From: Methylophaga sp. | GTDB taxonomy: Bacteria > Pseudomonadota > Gammaproteobacteria > Nitrosococcales > Methylophagaceae | Direction of reading: 5' to 3' | DNA: 5,618 nucleotides | Assembly (NCBI GenBank): GCA_013139345.1 | Contig: WTAY01000212.1 | Location: forward strand, 1-5,618 | In this document: positions 1 through 5,618 of the stretch, piece by piece | How positions within the stretch are numbered: the first letter of the stretch is position 1 | Layout: each line of letters starts with the position of its first letter | Made by a program: the position numbers and the translations under genes | Notes under the pieces: generated by a model | Told to the model about the DNA's origin: nothing | Seen by the model: the letters and a program-made list of their open reading frames with translations, nothing else | Database searches by the model: none

Positions 1-957
1 ATTGATTCTGATGAAGCATCTTGGAATACAGATAAAGTATTCCCTGATGGTAATAAAGGACATCGTCCTGGCGTTAAAGGTGGTTACTTCCCAGTTCCTC
101 CAGTCGATTCATTACAAGACATGCGTAGTGCAATGTGTTTGACACTTGAAGAAATGGGTCAAGTCACTGAAGTTCATCATCATGAAGTTGCAACAGCGGG
201 CCAATGTGAAATTGGTACTAAGTTCAACACATTGGTTAAAAAAGCAGATGAAGTTCAAGCACTTAAATATGTTGTACATAACGTAGCACATGCTTACGGT
301 AAAACAGCGACATTCATGCCTAAACCAATCGTTGGTGACAACGGTAACGGAATGCACGTTCACATGTCTTTATTTAAAGATGGTGAAAACTTATTCTCTG
401 GTAACAAATACGGTGGTTTATCTGAAACTGCATTGTATTACATCGGTGGTGTAATCAAGCATGCTCAAGCACTAAATGCATTCACAAACGCAAGTACAAA
501 CAGCTACAAACGTTTAGTACCTGGTTTTGAAGCACCAATCATGTTGGCATACTCTGCACGTAACCGCTCTGCATCGATTCGTATTCCTTTTGTTAACAAT
601 CCAAAAGGTCGTCGTGTTGAAGTGCGCTTTGGTGACTCAACTGCAAACCCTTACTTAGCATTTGCTGCATTATTAATGGCCGGTCTTGATGGTATCAAAA
701 ACAAGACTCACCCTGGTGATGCAATGGATAAAGACTTGTATGACTTGCCGCCTGAAGAAGAAGCAGCAATTCCACAAGTTTGTTACTAATTAGATCAAGC
801 TTTAGATGCATTAGATAAAGATCGTGCATTCTTAACTGATGGCGGTGTTTTCACTGATGATCAGATCGATGCGTATATTGAATTGAAGATGGAAGAAGTC
901 ACACGTTTACGTATGGAAACTCACCCGGCTGAATTTGATTTATACTACAGTTGTTAG
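1..957 (+). pseudogene. glnA: Glutamine synthetase type I (GlnA), 5'-partial, interrupted by an in-frame TAA
   Basis: Glutamine synthetase makes glutamine from glutamate, ammonia and ATP as a cytoplasmic dodecamer. The reading frame is open from the window edge and aligns with E. coli GlnA from about residue 153, so roughly 150 N-terminal residues lie outside. Visible family motifs are the KGGYFPVPP segment, the ATP-region signature KPIVGDNGNGMHVHMS, the active-site arginine stretch NRSASIRIP, and the adenylylation loop DLYDLPPEEE with its Tyr codon at 739-741. Sixteen codons after that Tyr, a TAA at 787-789 stands where E. coli has Ser in VAGSLEEAL. The same frame then continues for 55 GlnA-like codons, ending in DLYYSC and TAG at 955-957. 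Read literally, the protein stops near residue 414 of about 470 and loses the C-terminal segment that holds the two hexamer rings together. It may be a recent nonsense mutation or a sequencing error. The identity of the gene is certain; whether it is functional is not. Confidence 0.9.
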
Positions 958-980
958 TTTAAAGTCGCATAAAGCATAAT

Positions 981-1015
981 AAAAGACGCCTCCATATTTA
1001 TGGGGGCGTTTTTTT
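981..1015 (+). terminator. Rho-independent terminator of glnA
   Basis: A 10-bp stem pairs 986-995 (ACGCCTCCAT) with 1000-1009 (ATGGGGGCGT), with one T-G wobble and an ATTT loop. It is followed by a T run through 1015 and preceded by four A residues. It lies 24 bp after the native glnA stop and ends just before the DUF4124 gene. Most glnA transcripts should therefore end here, and the downstream gene would be reached only by readthrough or from its own promoter. Confidence 0.93.
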
Positions 1016-1050
1016 ATGTCTGAGAGTTGCAGATGTTATATGAGTGGCCT

Positions 1051-1584
1051 ATGATGCAGAGTATGAAATATGGACTGTTACTCTTATTATTTATTGCCTC
1101 AGCGGCGATGCAAGCTCAGGTTTATCGTAGTGTCGATAAAAATGGCAACGTTGTTTATACCGATGTTGCAAGTGATAATGCCGAAGAAGTTATTATTGAT
1201 ATTGCTCCAAGCTATAGCCCACCGCCTACAGTTCCTTTAGCAACTGAAGGTAAAGATACTGAAGAAGAAAATAATGGCGCAATGCCGTTATATAAAGTCA
1301 GTATAACGAGCCCTACACAAAATGAATCCTTCCAAAACCCCGAAGCAGTGTCAGCAACGGTCAGTATTGAACCTAAACTAAATGGTCTTAGAGCTGACAA
1401 ATTATTATTTAAGTTGGATGGGAGAAATGTAGGTAAAGCCCAATCTTCTGAAGCAATTAGCCTTACAAATTTAGAAAGAGGAAGTCATATTCTTGTGGTT
1501 TCTGTTGTAAATAAGGCTGGAAAAGTATTAACACGAAGTAAATCTATTTTATTTCATATTCATCGCGCTTCTGTCGCACAGTAA
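1051..1584 (+). CDS. Exported DUF4124-type protein of unknown function
   Basis: This is a 177-residue protein from the ATG at 1051. The N-terminus is a typical Sec signal peptide: a short n-region with one Lys, the hydrophobic run LLLLLFIASAA, then a likely signal peptidase site after AMQA. The mature protein starts QVYRSVDKNGNVVYTD (residues 23-38), the hallmark of DUF4124, a small periplasmic module of unknown function. A Pro/Glu-rich linker follows (about 53-76). The C-terminal half (about 80-172) has alternating hydrophobic residues and the pattern SPTQNESF...LDG...LERGSHIL...FHIHR, which suggests an Ig-like beta-sandwich (inference). The start is uncertain: TTG 1027 and ATGs at 1033, 1051, 1054 and 1063 share the frame. 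I chose 1051 because GAG at 1042-1044 is well spaced and the signal peptide is compact; 1033 has the better GAGAG at 1022-1026 but gives an odd n-region. From memory, similar genes lie between glnA and ntrB in other gammaproteobacteria, but no role in nitrogen control is shown. Confidence 0.82.
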   Translation: MMQSMKYGLLLLLFIASAAMQAQVYRSVDKNGNVVYTDVASDNAEEVIIDIAPSYSPPPTVPLATEGKDTEEENNGAMPLYKVSITSPTQNESFQNPEAVSATVSIEPKLNGLRADKLLFKLDGRNVGKAQSSEAISLTNLERGSHILVVSVVNKAGKVLTRSKSILFHIHRASVAQ

Positions 1585-1604
1585 AAATCCACCGACAAAC
1601 TAAC

Positions 1605-1621
1605 TGCACTATAATGGTGCG
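1605..1621 (+). promoter_or_regulatory. NtrC-binding palindrome containing a TATAAT -10 hexamer, upstream of glnL
   Basis: TGCACTATAATGGTGCG matches the known NtrC (NRI) operator pattern TGCACYAN(3)TGGTGCA, with only the last base off. The arms TGCAC and GTGCG are inverted. The site is 20 bp after the DUF4124 stop and 176 bp before the glnL start. The hexamer TATAAT occupies 1610-1615 inside the operator. A sigma-70 promoter using it would be blocked by bound NtrC, as at the E. coli glnL promoter. The -35 region 17 bp upstream (1587-1592, AATCCA) is poor, so the promoter part is weaker than the operator part. The same site could also act as an enhancer for the sigma-54 promoter at 1739-1755. 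Confidence 0.85.
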
Positions 1622-1738
1622 TAAAAGGGTGTGTTTTATAGCTAACCCTTATATACTTGAGTAGTTACTTTATTTACAAGATGTATAAAAGCAATTAAAC
1701 CAATAGGTTAACGTTATTCATTCCTGTTGGTAACCGAG

Positions 1739-1755
1739 TTGGATCGTTAATTGCT
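1739..1755 (+). promoter_or_regulatory. Candidate sigma-54 (RpoN) -24/-12 promoter of glnLG
   Basis: TTGGATCGTTAATTGCT fits the sigma-54 consensus YTGGCACGN(4)TTGCW. The invariant GG (1741-1742) and GC (1753-1754) are exactly 12 bases apart, the TTGCT element is complete, and only the bases at 1743-1744 (AT instead of CA) differ. With C1754 as -12, transcription would start near 1766, about 32 nt before the glnL ATG. The NtrC palindrome would then be centred near -153, a usual enhancer distance. The motif is seen directly; its use in the cell is inferred. Confidence 0.6.
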
Positions 1756-1797
1756 CATATGGATAATTATGAATCCTCTTTTGCTTAGAACGCCTCT

Positions 1798-2853
1798 ATG
1801 ACAACGTTATTGCCCTGCCAAGATATTATCGACAGTCTAACCACTGCTATTGTGGTAATGGATAATGAGTTGCGGGTGAATATTCTAAACTCTGCAGCCG
1901 AAGTTCTCTTTGGAATGAGTCAACGTCAAGCGTCATCTATTCCTATTCAAGCCTTGTTACATGGCGATTGTGAATTACTAGCAGGCTTGAGTCGAGTCCA
2001 AAAAACAGGTCAGGAACTGATTGAGCGAGAAGTAAAACTATATCTACCGAGTAAAGGCGACATTGTTGTTGATTGCTCAATTAAAGTTGTTGAAAACTTA
2101 GACATGGAACAGTCTTATATTCTGCTTGAGTTGGCACAATTAGATTTTCAACAACGTATTAGTCGTGATGAAAGCTTGCATACACAACAGCAGGTTTTAC
2201 GAGGGTTAGCCCACGAAATAAAGAATCCTCTAGGTGGCTTGAGAGGGGCGGCTCAGTTATTAGAGCGTCAGTTAGACTCTGATGATTTGAAAGAATATAC
2301 AGCCATTATCATTAGTGAAGCAGACCGCTTACAAAACCTTATGACAAGAATGCTGGGTTCACATCATCAGCCAGAACATACTTCTGTGAATATTCATGAA
2401 ATATTACAACGAGTGAGACAACTCACCTTTGCTGAAGTTGATAATCGATTGGTGATAAAAGGAGACTATGATCCGAGTATTCCAGAGCTTCATGTAGATT
2501 TTGATCAGCTAGTTCAAATATTCCTAAATATTGTCAAAAATGCTGTGCAAGCATTACATGGTGCAGGACAAATCATATTAAGAACGCGTGCTGTACGAAA
2601 TATTAGTATCGATCAAAAACGATACCGCCTAGGTGTTTGCATCGATATTGAAGATGATGGGCCGGGTATCCCTAAAGACTTACAAGAAAGTATGTTCTTT
2701 CCTTTGGTTACTGGGCGTGCTGAAGGCACAGGCTTAGGACTCTATTTAGTTCAAAATTTAATACAGCGTAATAAAGGGATGGTGTCATGTATAAGCCAGC
2801 CTGGACGTACTGTTTTTTCTGTAATTTTCCCTTTGGAGCAAGCACGTGGCTAA
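1798..2853 (+). CDS. glnL: Nitrogen regulation sensor histidine kinase/phosphatase NtrB
   Basis: The 351-residue protein is close in length to E. coli NtrB (349). It is cytoplasmic, with no membrane segment. An N-terminal PAS-like domain covers about residues 8-115. The dimerisation/H-box GLAHEIKNPLGG places the phosphorylated His at 139, the same number as in E. coli. The ATPase domain shows the N-box NIVKNAVQAL (N244, N248), the G1 box DDGPGIP (287-292), the F-box MFFPLVTGR and the G2 box GTGLGL (310-315). In the known system, NtrB phosphorylates NtrC when nitrogen is scarce and, with PII bound, dephosphorylates it when glutamine is plentiful. No convincing Shine-Dalgarno precedes ATG 1798 (only AGAA at 1787-1790). 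The start is supported by length and by the homologous N-terminus. It ends by overlapping glnG, so the two are surely co-transcribed. Expression is probably set by the NtrC and sigma-54 sites upstream. Confidence 0.97.
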   Translation: MTTLLPCQDIIDSLTTAIVVMDNELRVNILNSAAEVLFGMSQRQASSIPIQALLHGDCELLAGLSRVQKTGQELIEREVKLYLPSKGDIVVDCSIKVVENLDMEQSYILLELAQLDFQQRISRDESLHTQQQVLRGLAHEIKNPLGGLRGAAQLLERQLDSDDLKEYTAIIISEADRLQNLMTRMLGSHHQPEHTSVNIHEILQRVRQLTFAEVDNRLVIKGDYDPSIPELHVDFDQLVQIFLNIVKNAVQALHGAGQIILRTRAVRNISIDQKRYRLGVCIDIEDDGPGIPKDLQESMFFPLVTGRAEGTGLGLYLVQNLIQRNKGMVSCISQPGRTVFSVIFPLEQARG

Positions 2854-4237
2854 AAAATCAAACGTATGGGTTGTTGATGATGACCGCTCAATACGCTGGG
2901 TGTTACAAAAGTCTTTAGAAGCTGTAGAGCTTAATGTACGCGTATTTGAAAGTGCGCTTGACGTTCTTGAAGGGATAAAAACGGAGACACCAGATGTACT
3001 AGTGAGTGATATTCGTATGCCAGGTATGAGTGGTCTAGAGTTACTTGCTGACATTAAGAAAAACTTACCAGATTTACCCGTTATTATTATGACGGCATAT
3101 TCCGATTTAGATAGTGCTGTATCAGTGTATGAAGGTGGTGCGTTTGAGTATTTGCCAAAACCTTTTGATGTTGATGAAGCAGTAGAATTAGTCCAGCGTG
3201 CTATTGAGCATTATCAAGATCAGCATATTGATGAAGAAGAGCCTGTTGCATTAGGCATGGAAATAATTGGCGAAGCACCTGCGATGCAAGAGGTGTTTAG
3301 ATCGATTGGTCGCTTAGCTCGTTCAAATATTACTGTTCTCATTAATGGTGAGTCAGGAACGGGTAAAGAACTGGTTGCTAATGCACTGCATAAGCATAGC
3401 CCTCGTCGAAGTTCACCTTTCATTGCCCTTAATATGGCAGCAATTCCCAAAGAATTGATGGAGTCTGAATTATTTGGCCTTGAAAAAGGTGCATTTACTG
3501 GCGCTCATGCCATGCGAAAAGGTCGTTTTGAGCAAGCAGATGGTGGCACATTATTTCTTGATGAAATTGGCGACATGCCACTTGAGTTACAAACTCGACT
3601 TCTAAGAGTATTATCTGATGGTGAGTTTTTCAGAGTGGGGGGGCATAATGCAGTACGAGCAGATGTTCGTATTGTTGCGGCAACCCATCAAAACTTAGAA
3701 GAACGAGTTGAACGCGGAGAGTTTAGGGAGGACTTGTTTCATCGCCTCAATGTTATTCGCATACAGATTCCCGCGCTCAGAGAACGACGCGAGGATATAC
3801 CAGCATTAGCAGGTTATTTTTTGAATAAAGCGGCAACCGAATTAGATGTGTTGGTAAAAACATTATCACCAGAGGTTGAGAGCTACCTGAGTCAGTTAGC
3901 TTGGCCGGGTAATGTGAGACAGTTAGAAAATACATGTAGATGGTTAACGGTAATGTCGCCGGCAAAGATTGTACAAGTAGATGACCTACCAAGTGAATTG
4001 ATGACGGAAGCCTCCATTGAGCTTAAAGGGGCGGGGAACTGGCAAACACTATTCAAACAGTGGGCTTCTCAAAAGGCATTAACCGGTCAAGAAGGTACTT
4101 TATCCGACGTAATACCAATGGTTGAACAATTGTTGATGGAGGTTGCATTAGAGAAAACGGCTGGAAAACGTCAAGAGGCAGCCAAGTTATTAGGCTGGGG
4201 TCGCAACACTCTAACAAGAAAGTTAAAAGATAATTAA
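2846..4237 (+). CDS. glnG: Nitrogen regulation response regulator NtrC (sigma-54 activator)
   Basis: NtrC, 463 residues (E. coli 469), has three intact domains. The receiver (about 5-122) carries the acidic pair D11/D12, phosphoacceptor D55 in VSDIRMPG, T83 and K105. The AAA+ sigma-54-interaction domain (about 140-370) has Walker A GESGTGKE (168-175), the GAFTGA loop (215-220) that touches sigma-54, Walker B GGTLFLDEIG (233-242), arginine-finger region FREDLFHR (293-300) and WPGNVRQLEN (353-362). A Fis-type helix-turn-helix closes the protein (KRQEAAKLLGWGRNTLTRKL, 441-460). Phosphorylated NtrC hexamerises on enhancers and drives sigma-54 open-complex formation at nitrogen genes. Translation starts at GTG 2846, with GGAG at 2835-2838 inside glnL at 7-nt spacing; the 8-bp overlap suggests translational coupling. 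The near-identical helix-turn-helix to E. coli agrees with the classical operator seen at 1605-1621. No clear terminator follows, so some transcripts may run into metY. Confidence 0.98.
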   Translation: MAKKSNVWVVDDDRSIRWVLQKSLEAVELNVRVFESALDVLEGIKTETPDVLVSDIRMPGMSGLELLADIKKNLPDLPVIIMTAYSDLDSAVSVYEGGAFEYLPKPFDVDEAVELVQRAIEHYQDQHIDEEEPVALGMEIIGEAPAMQEVFRSIGRLARSNITVLINGESGTGKELVANALHKHSPRRSSPFIALNMAAIPKELMESELFGLEKGAFTGAHAMRKGRFEQADGGTLFLDEIGDMPLELQTRLLRVLSDGEFFRVGGHNAVRADVRIVAATHQNLEERVERGEFREDLFHRLNVIRIQIPALRERREDIPALAGYFLNKAATELDVLVKTLSPEVESYLSQLAWPGNVRQLENTCRWLTVMSPAKIVQVDDLPSELMTEASIELKGAGNWQTLFKQWASQKALTGQEGTLSDVIPMVEQLLMEVALEKTAGKRQEAAKLLGWGRNTLTRKLKDN

Positions 4238-4245
4238 ATATTAGC

Positions 4246-4274
4246 TTGCATGCATAATATAATGGCCGTATAAT
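4246..4274 (+). promoter_or_regulatory. Sigma-70 promoter of the tRNA-fMet / rimP-nusA operon
   Basis: TTGCAT (4246-4251) and TATAAT (4269-4274) are separated by exactly 17 bp, a near-consensus sigma-70 promoter. Transcription would begin about 4281, roughly 10 nt before the mature tRNA 5' end, leaving a short leader for RNase P. A second TATAAT at 4258-4263 lacks a good -35. An imperfect dyad (4238-4260) overlaps the -35 element. Confidence 0.8.
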
Positions 4275-4290
4275 TCTCGGCTTAATCAGG

Positions 4291-4367
<77 letters not shown>

Positions 4368-4379
4368 CTTGAATTACAG

Positions 4380-4400
4380 AGCCCCTATAATGGGGTTTTT
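4380..4400 (+). terminator. First hairpin terminator/attenuator between tRNA-fMet and rimP
   Basis: CCCC (4382-4385) pairs with GGGG (4392-4395) around the loop TATAAT, extended by a G-T and an A-T pair (4380-4381 with 4396-4397), and runs into a T5 tract ending at 4400. It lies 12 nt after the tRNA CCA end. It should trim or stop transcripts after the tRNA and leave only a fraction reaching rimP. Confidence 0.75.
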
Positions 4401-4422
4401 GTTTATCTGGAGATTTGAAATT

Positions 4423-4444
4423 GGGCCGTGGGCCCTTTTTTTTT
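4423..4444 (+). terminator. Second terminator/attenuator directly before rimP (rimP-leader position)
   Basis: GGGCC (4423-4427) pairs with GGCCC (4431-4435) over a GTG loop, followed by nine T residues (4436-4444). The T run ends 8 nt before the rimP ATG, so the hairpin occupies the place where a ribosome-binding site would be. A conserved attenuator-like rimP leader has been described in gammaproteobacteria, and this element fits it in position and form; membership is inferred, not tested. It probably limits or conditions expression of rimP-nusA. Confidence 0.8.
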
Positions 4445-4452
4445 ACATAATT

Positions 4453-4899
4453 ATGGCTGTTAGCGATCAAGTTGAACAATTAATTGAGCTACCTATCGAA
4501 TCACTCGGTTATGAGTTGGTAGGTGTTGAATATATAAAGAATGGTAGTAATACTATTTTGCGAATCTATATTGATGCAGAACAAGGAATTGGTATAGAAG
4601 ACTGTGAGCGCGTCAGTCACCAGGTAAATGGTATCTTAGAAGTCGAAGATCCTATCAACAGTGCCTACTCTCTAGAAGTATCATCACCAGGTTTTGACCG
4701 TCCATTATTTAAAGCCAAAGATTTTGAGCGTTTTGTAGGTAATGAAGTAAAAATTTCAATGAAATTACCGATACAAGGTCGCCGAAATTTTAAAGGTGTA
4801 TTGCAAGGTTTTGATGACGGTGAAATATTGATTGTAGTCGATGGTGAAGAGTATGGATTACCACTAACAAAGTTGGCAAAAGCACGACTGGTTGCCTAA
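4453..4899 (+). CDS. rimP: Ribosome maturation factor RimP
   Basis: RimP (148 residues; E. coli 150) helps assemble the 30S ribosomal subunit in the cytoplasm. The N-terminal alpha/beta domain (about 1-84) has the family stretches LGYELVGVEYI (18-28), LRIYID (36-41), IEDCERVSHQV (48-58), and LEVSSPGFDRPLF (74-86), which is the strongest signature. The C-terminal Sm-like beta-barrel covers about 87-148. I chose ATG 4453 because E. coli RimP begins at the matching point. The frame stays open upstream to 4369, but that stretch translates the two terminators and gives an unrelated Trp/Phe-rich peptide. No Shine-Dalgarno is visible before the ATG; a T run from the terminator stands there, so initiation may be weak or depend on RNA structure. 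The gene is the first protein-coding member of the tRNA-fMet - rimP - nusA operon, with nusA 71 bp downstream. Confidence 0.97.
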   Translation: MAVSDQVEQLIELPIESLGYELVGVEYIKNGSNTILRIYIDAEQGIGIEDCERVSHQVNGILEVEDPINSAYSLEVSSPGFDRPLFKAKDFERFVGNEVKISMKLPIQGRRNFKGVLQGFDDGEILIVVDGEEYGLPLTKLAKARLVA

Positions 4900-4970
4900 A
4901 AAAGCGTATTATAAATAGTTGATCTGAACAGGTTTAGTTGGGTTTTAATAAAAAACTCATTGGGGGAATA

Positions 4971-5618
4971 GTGAATAATAAAGAAATCTTATTGGTCGTT
5001 GATGCCGTATCGAATGAAAAGGGTGTCGGGAAAGAAGTTATTTTCCAAGCGATAGAAGCTGCACTAGCATCAGCAACACGTAAAGGTAGTGATAGTGAGC
5101 TTGATGCTCGCGTTGTGATTGATCGTGAAACTGGAGATTATGAAACATTCCGCCAATGGTTAGTTGTTGAAGATTCTGAAGAAGAGCTTGAATCACCAGA
5201 AACACAAATTAAACTTAGCGATGCACTAGAAAAACAAGCAGATATTGAAGTAGAAGCTTATATTTCTGAGCAAATAGAATCTGTTGCGTTTGGCCGTATT
5301 GCGGCACAAACAGCTAAACAAGTTATCGTACAGAAAGTGCGTGAAGCAGAACGTGCACAAGTTGTTGAGCAATACCAAGATAAGTTAGGCCAGTTAATCA
5401 TGGGTACAGTTAAGCGTGTTGAGCGCGGTAACGTAACACTTGATTTAGGTGGCAATGCCGAAGCGTTTATTCCTCGCGAAGAAATGATTCCAAGAGAGAG
5501 TTTTAGAACAGGTGATCGCGTTCGTGGTTATTTGAAAGAAATTCGTCCAGAAGGTCGTGGCCCTCAATTATTGCTGAGTCGAATGGCGCCAGAAGTACTT
5601 ATTGAACTATTCAAATTA
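4971..5618 (+). CDS. nusA: Transcription termination/antitermination factor NusA, 3'-partial
   Basis: The first 216 codons are present (E. coli NusA has 495); the frame is open at the window end. NusA binds RNA polymerase, promotes pausing and takes part in termination and in rRNA antitermination. The N-terminal RNA polymerase-binding domain spans about residues 1-130, with MNNKEILLVVDAVSNEKGV at the start and the conserved TAKQVIVQKVREAER at 114-128. The S1 RNA-binding domain begins about 138 (LGQLIMGTVKRVERGNVTLD) and runs to about 204, followed by the start of the linker to KH1 (SRMAPEVLIELFKL). Translation begins at GTG 4971, preceded by GGGGGA (4962-4967) with short spacing; this matches the E. 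coli MNKEIL start. It is co-transcribed with rimP, with no terminator between them. A weak AT-rich hairpin (4940-4958) lies before the ribosome-binding site. Confidence 0.97.
   Translation, partial: MNNKEILLVVDAVSNEKGVGKEVIFQAIEAALASATRKGSDSELDARVVIDRETGDYETFRQWLVVEDSEEELESPETQIKLSDALEKQADIEVEAYISEQIESVAFGRIAAQTAKQVIVQKVREAERAQVVEQYQDKLGQLIMGTVKRVERGNVTLDLGGNAEAFIPREEMIPRESFRTGDRVRGYLKEIRPEGRGPQLLLSRMAPEVLIELFKL

Noticed and set aside
112..363. Minus-strand open frame of 83 codons inside glnA
   Set aside because: It lies antisense to a strongly conserved part of glnA, is Cys/Phe-rich without recognisable motifs, and is a shadow of the real gene.
787..789. Programmed readthrough or codon reassignment at the glnA TAA
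   Set aside because: TAA followed by T is an efficient stop context, TAA is the normal stop of DUF4124, glnL, glnG and rimP here, and no recoding structure is evident. Mutation or error is simpler.
1045..1058. Sigma-54-like TGGC...GC motif before the DUF4124 gene
   Set aside because: The GG and GC doublets are 10 bases apart instead of the required 12, and the motif overlaps the likely start codon.
1625..1650. Inverted repeat AAGGGT/ACCCTT as a terminator of the DUF4124 gene
   Set aside because: Only 6 bp of stem with a 14-nt loop and no following T tract; too weak to call.
2131..2148. TTGGCAC inside glnL as a sigma-54 promoter
   Set aside because: The -12 GC element is missing at the required spacing, and the site is inside a coding region.
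4369..4452. N-terminal extension of RimP from upstream starts
   Set aside because: The added residues translate two terminator hairpins and their T runs, and E. coli RimP begins at the position matching ATG 4453.
4898..4915. TATTATAAA as an internal promoter of nusA
   Set aside because: No -35 hexamer at a workable distance was found; AT-rich spacer by chance is more likely.

Overview
The window is ordinary chromosomal core DNA from an AT-rich gammaproteobacterium. The encoded proteins (glutamine synthetase, NtrB, NtrC, RimP, NusA) resemble their Escherichia coli counterparts residue for residue over long stretches. The base composition and the gene order glnA - DUF4124 gene - glnL - glnG suggest a marine group such as Moritella, Psychromonas or Vibrio relatives. 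The genus is an inference and cannot be fixed from this sequence. All genes lie on the + strand.

Layout. Positions 1-957 hold the 3' two thirds of glnA, interrupted by an in-frame TAA at 787-789, followed by a strong intrinsic terminator (981-1015). Next is a small exported DUF4124-type protein (about 1051-1584). A 213-bp intergenic region (1585-1797) carries a near-perfect NtrC-binding palindrome that contains a TATAAT hexamer, and further down a good match to a sigma-54 -24/-12 promoter. The two-component genes glnL (1798-2853) and glnG (2846-4237) follow and overlap by 8 bp. After glnG come a consensus-like sigma-70 promoter, the initiator tRNA-fMet gene (4291-4367), two tandem terminator-like hairpins (4380-4400 and 4423-4444), rimP (4453-4899), and the first 216 codons of nusA (4971 to the window end).

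How the genes work together. NtrB (GlnL) senses nitrogen status through PII and sets the phosphorylation of NtrC (GlnG). NtrC with sigma-54 activates glnA and other nitrogen genes, and the 1585-1797 region suggests it also controls its own operon. The second half starts the metY-rimP-nusA translation/transcription operon known from E. coli, where it lies far from glnALG. Here the two modules are neighbours.

I see no mobile element, CRISPR array, defence system or undescribed multi-gene system. The points most worth a second look are the nonsense codon in glnA, the layered NtrC/sigma-54 control region before glnL, the tandem terminators reaching into the rimP start, and the U1-U72 mismatch of the initiator tRNA.
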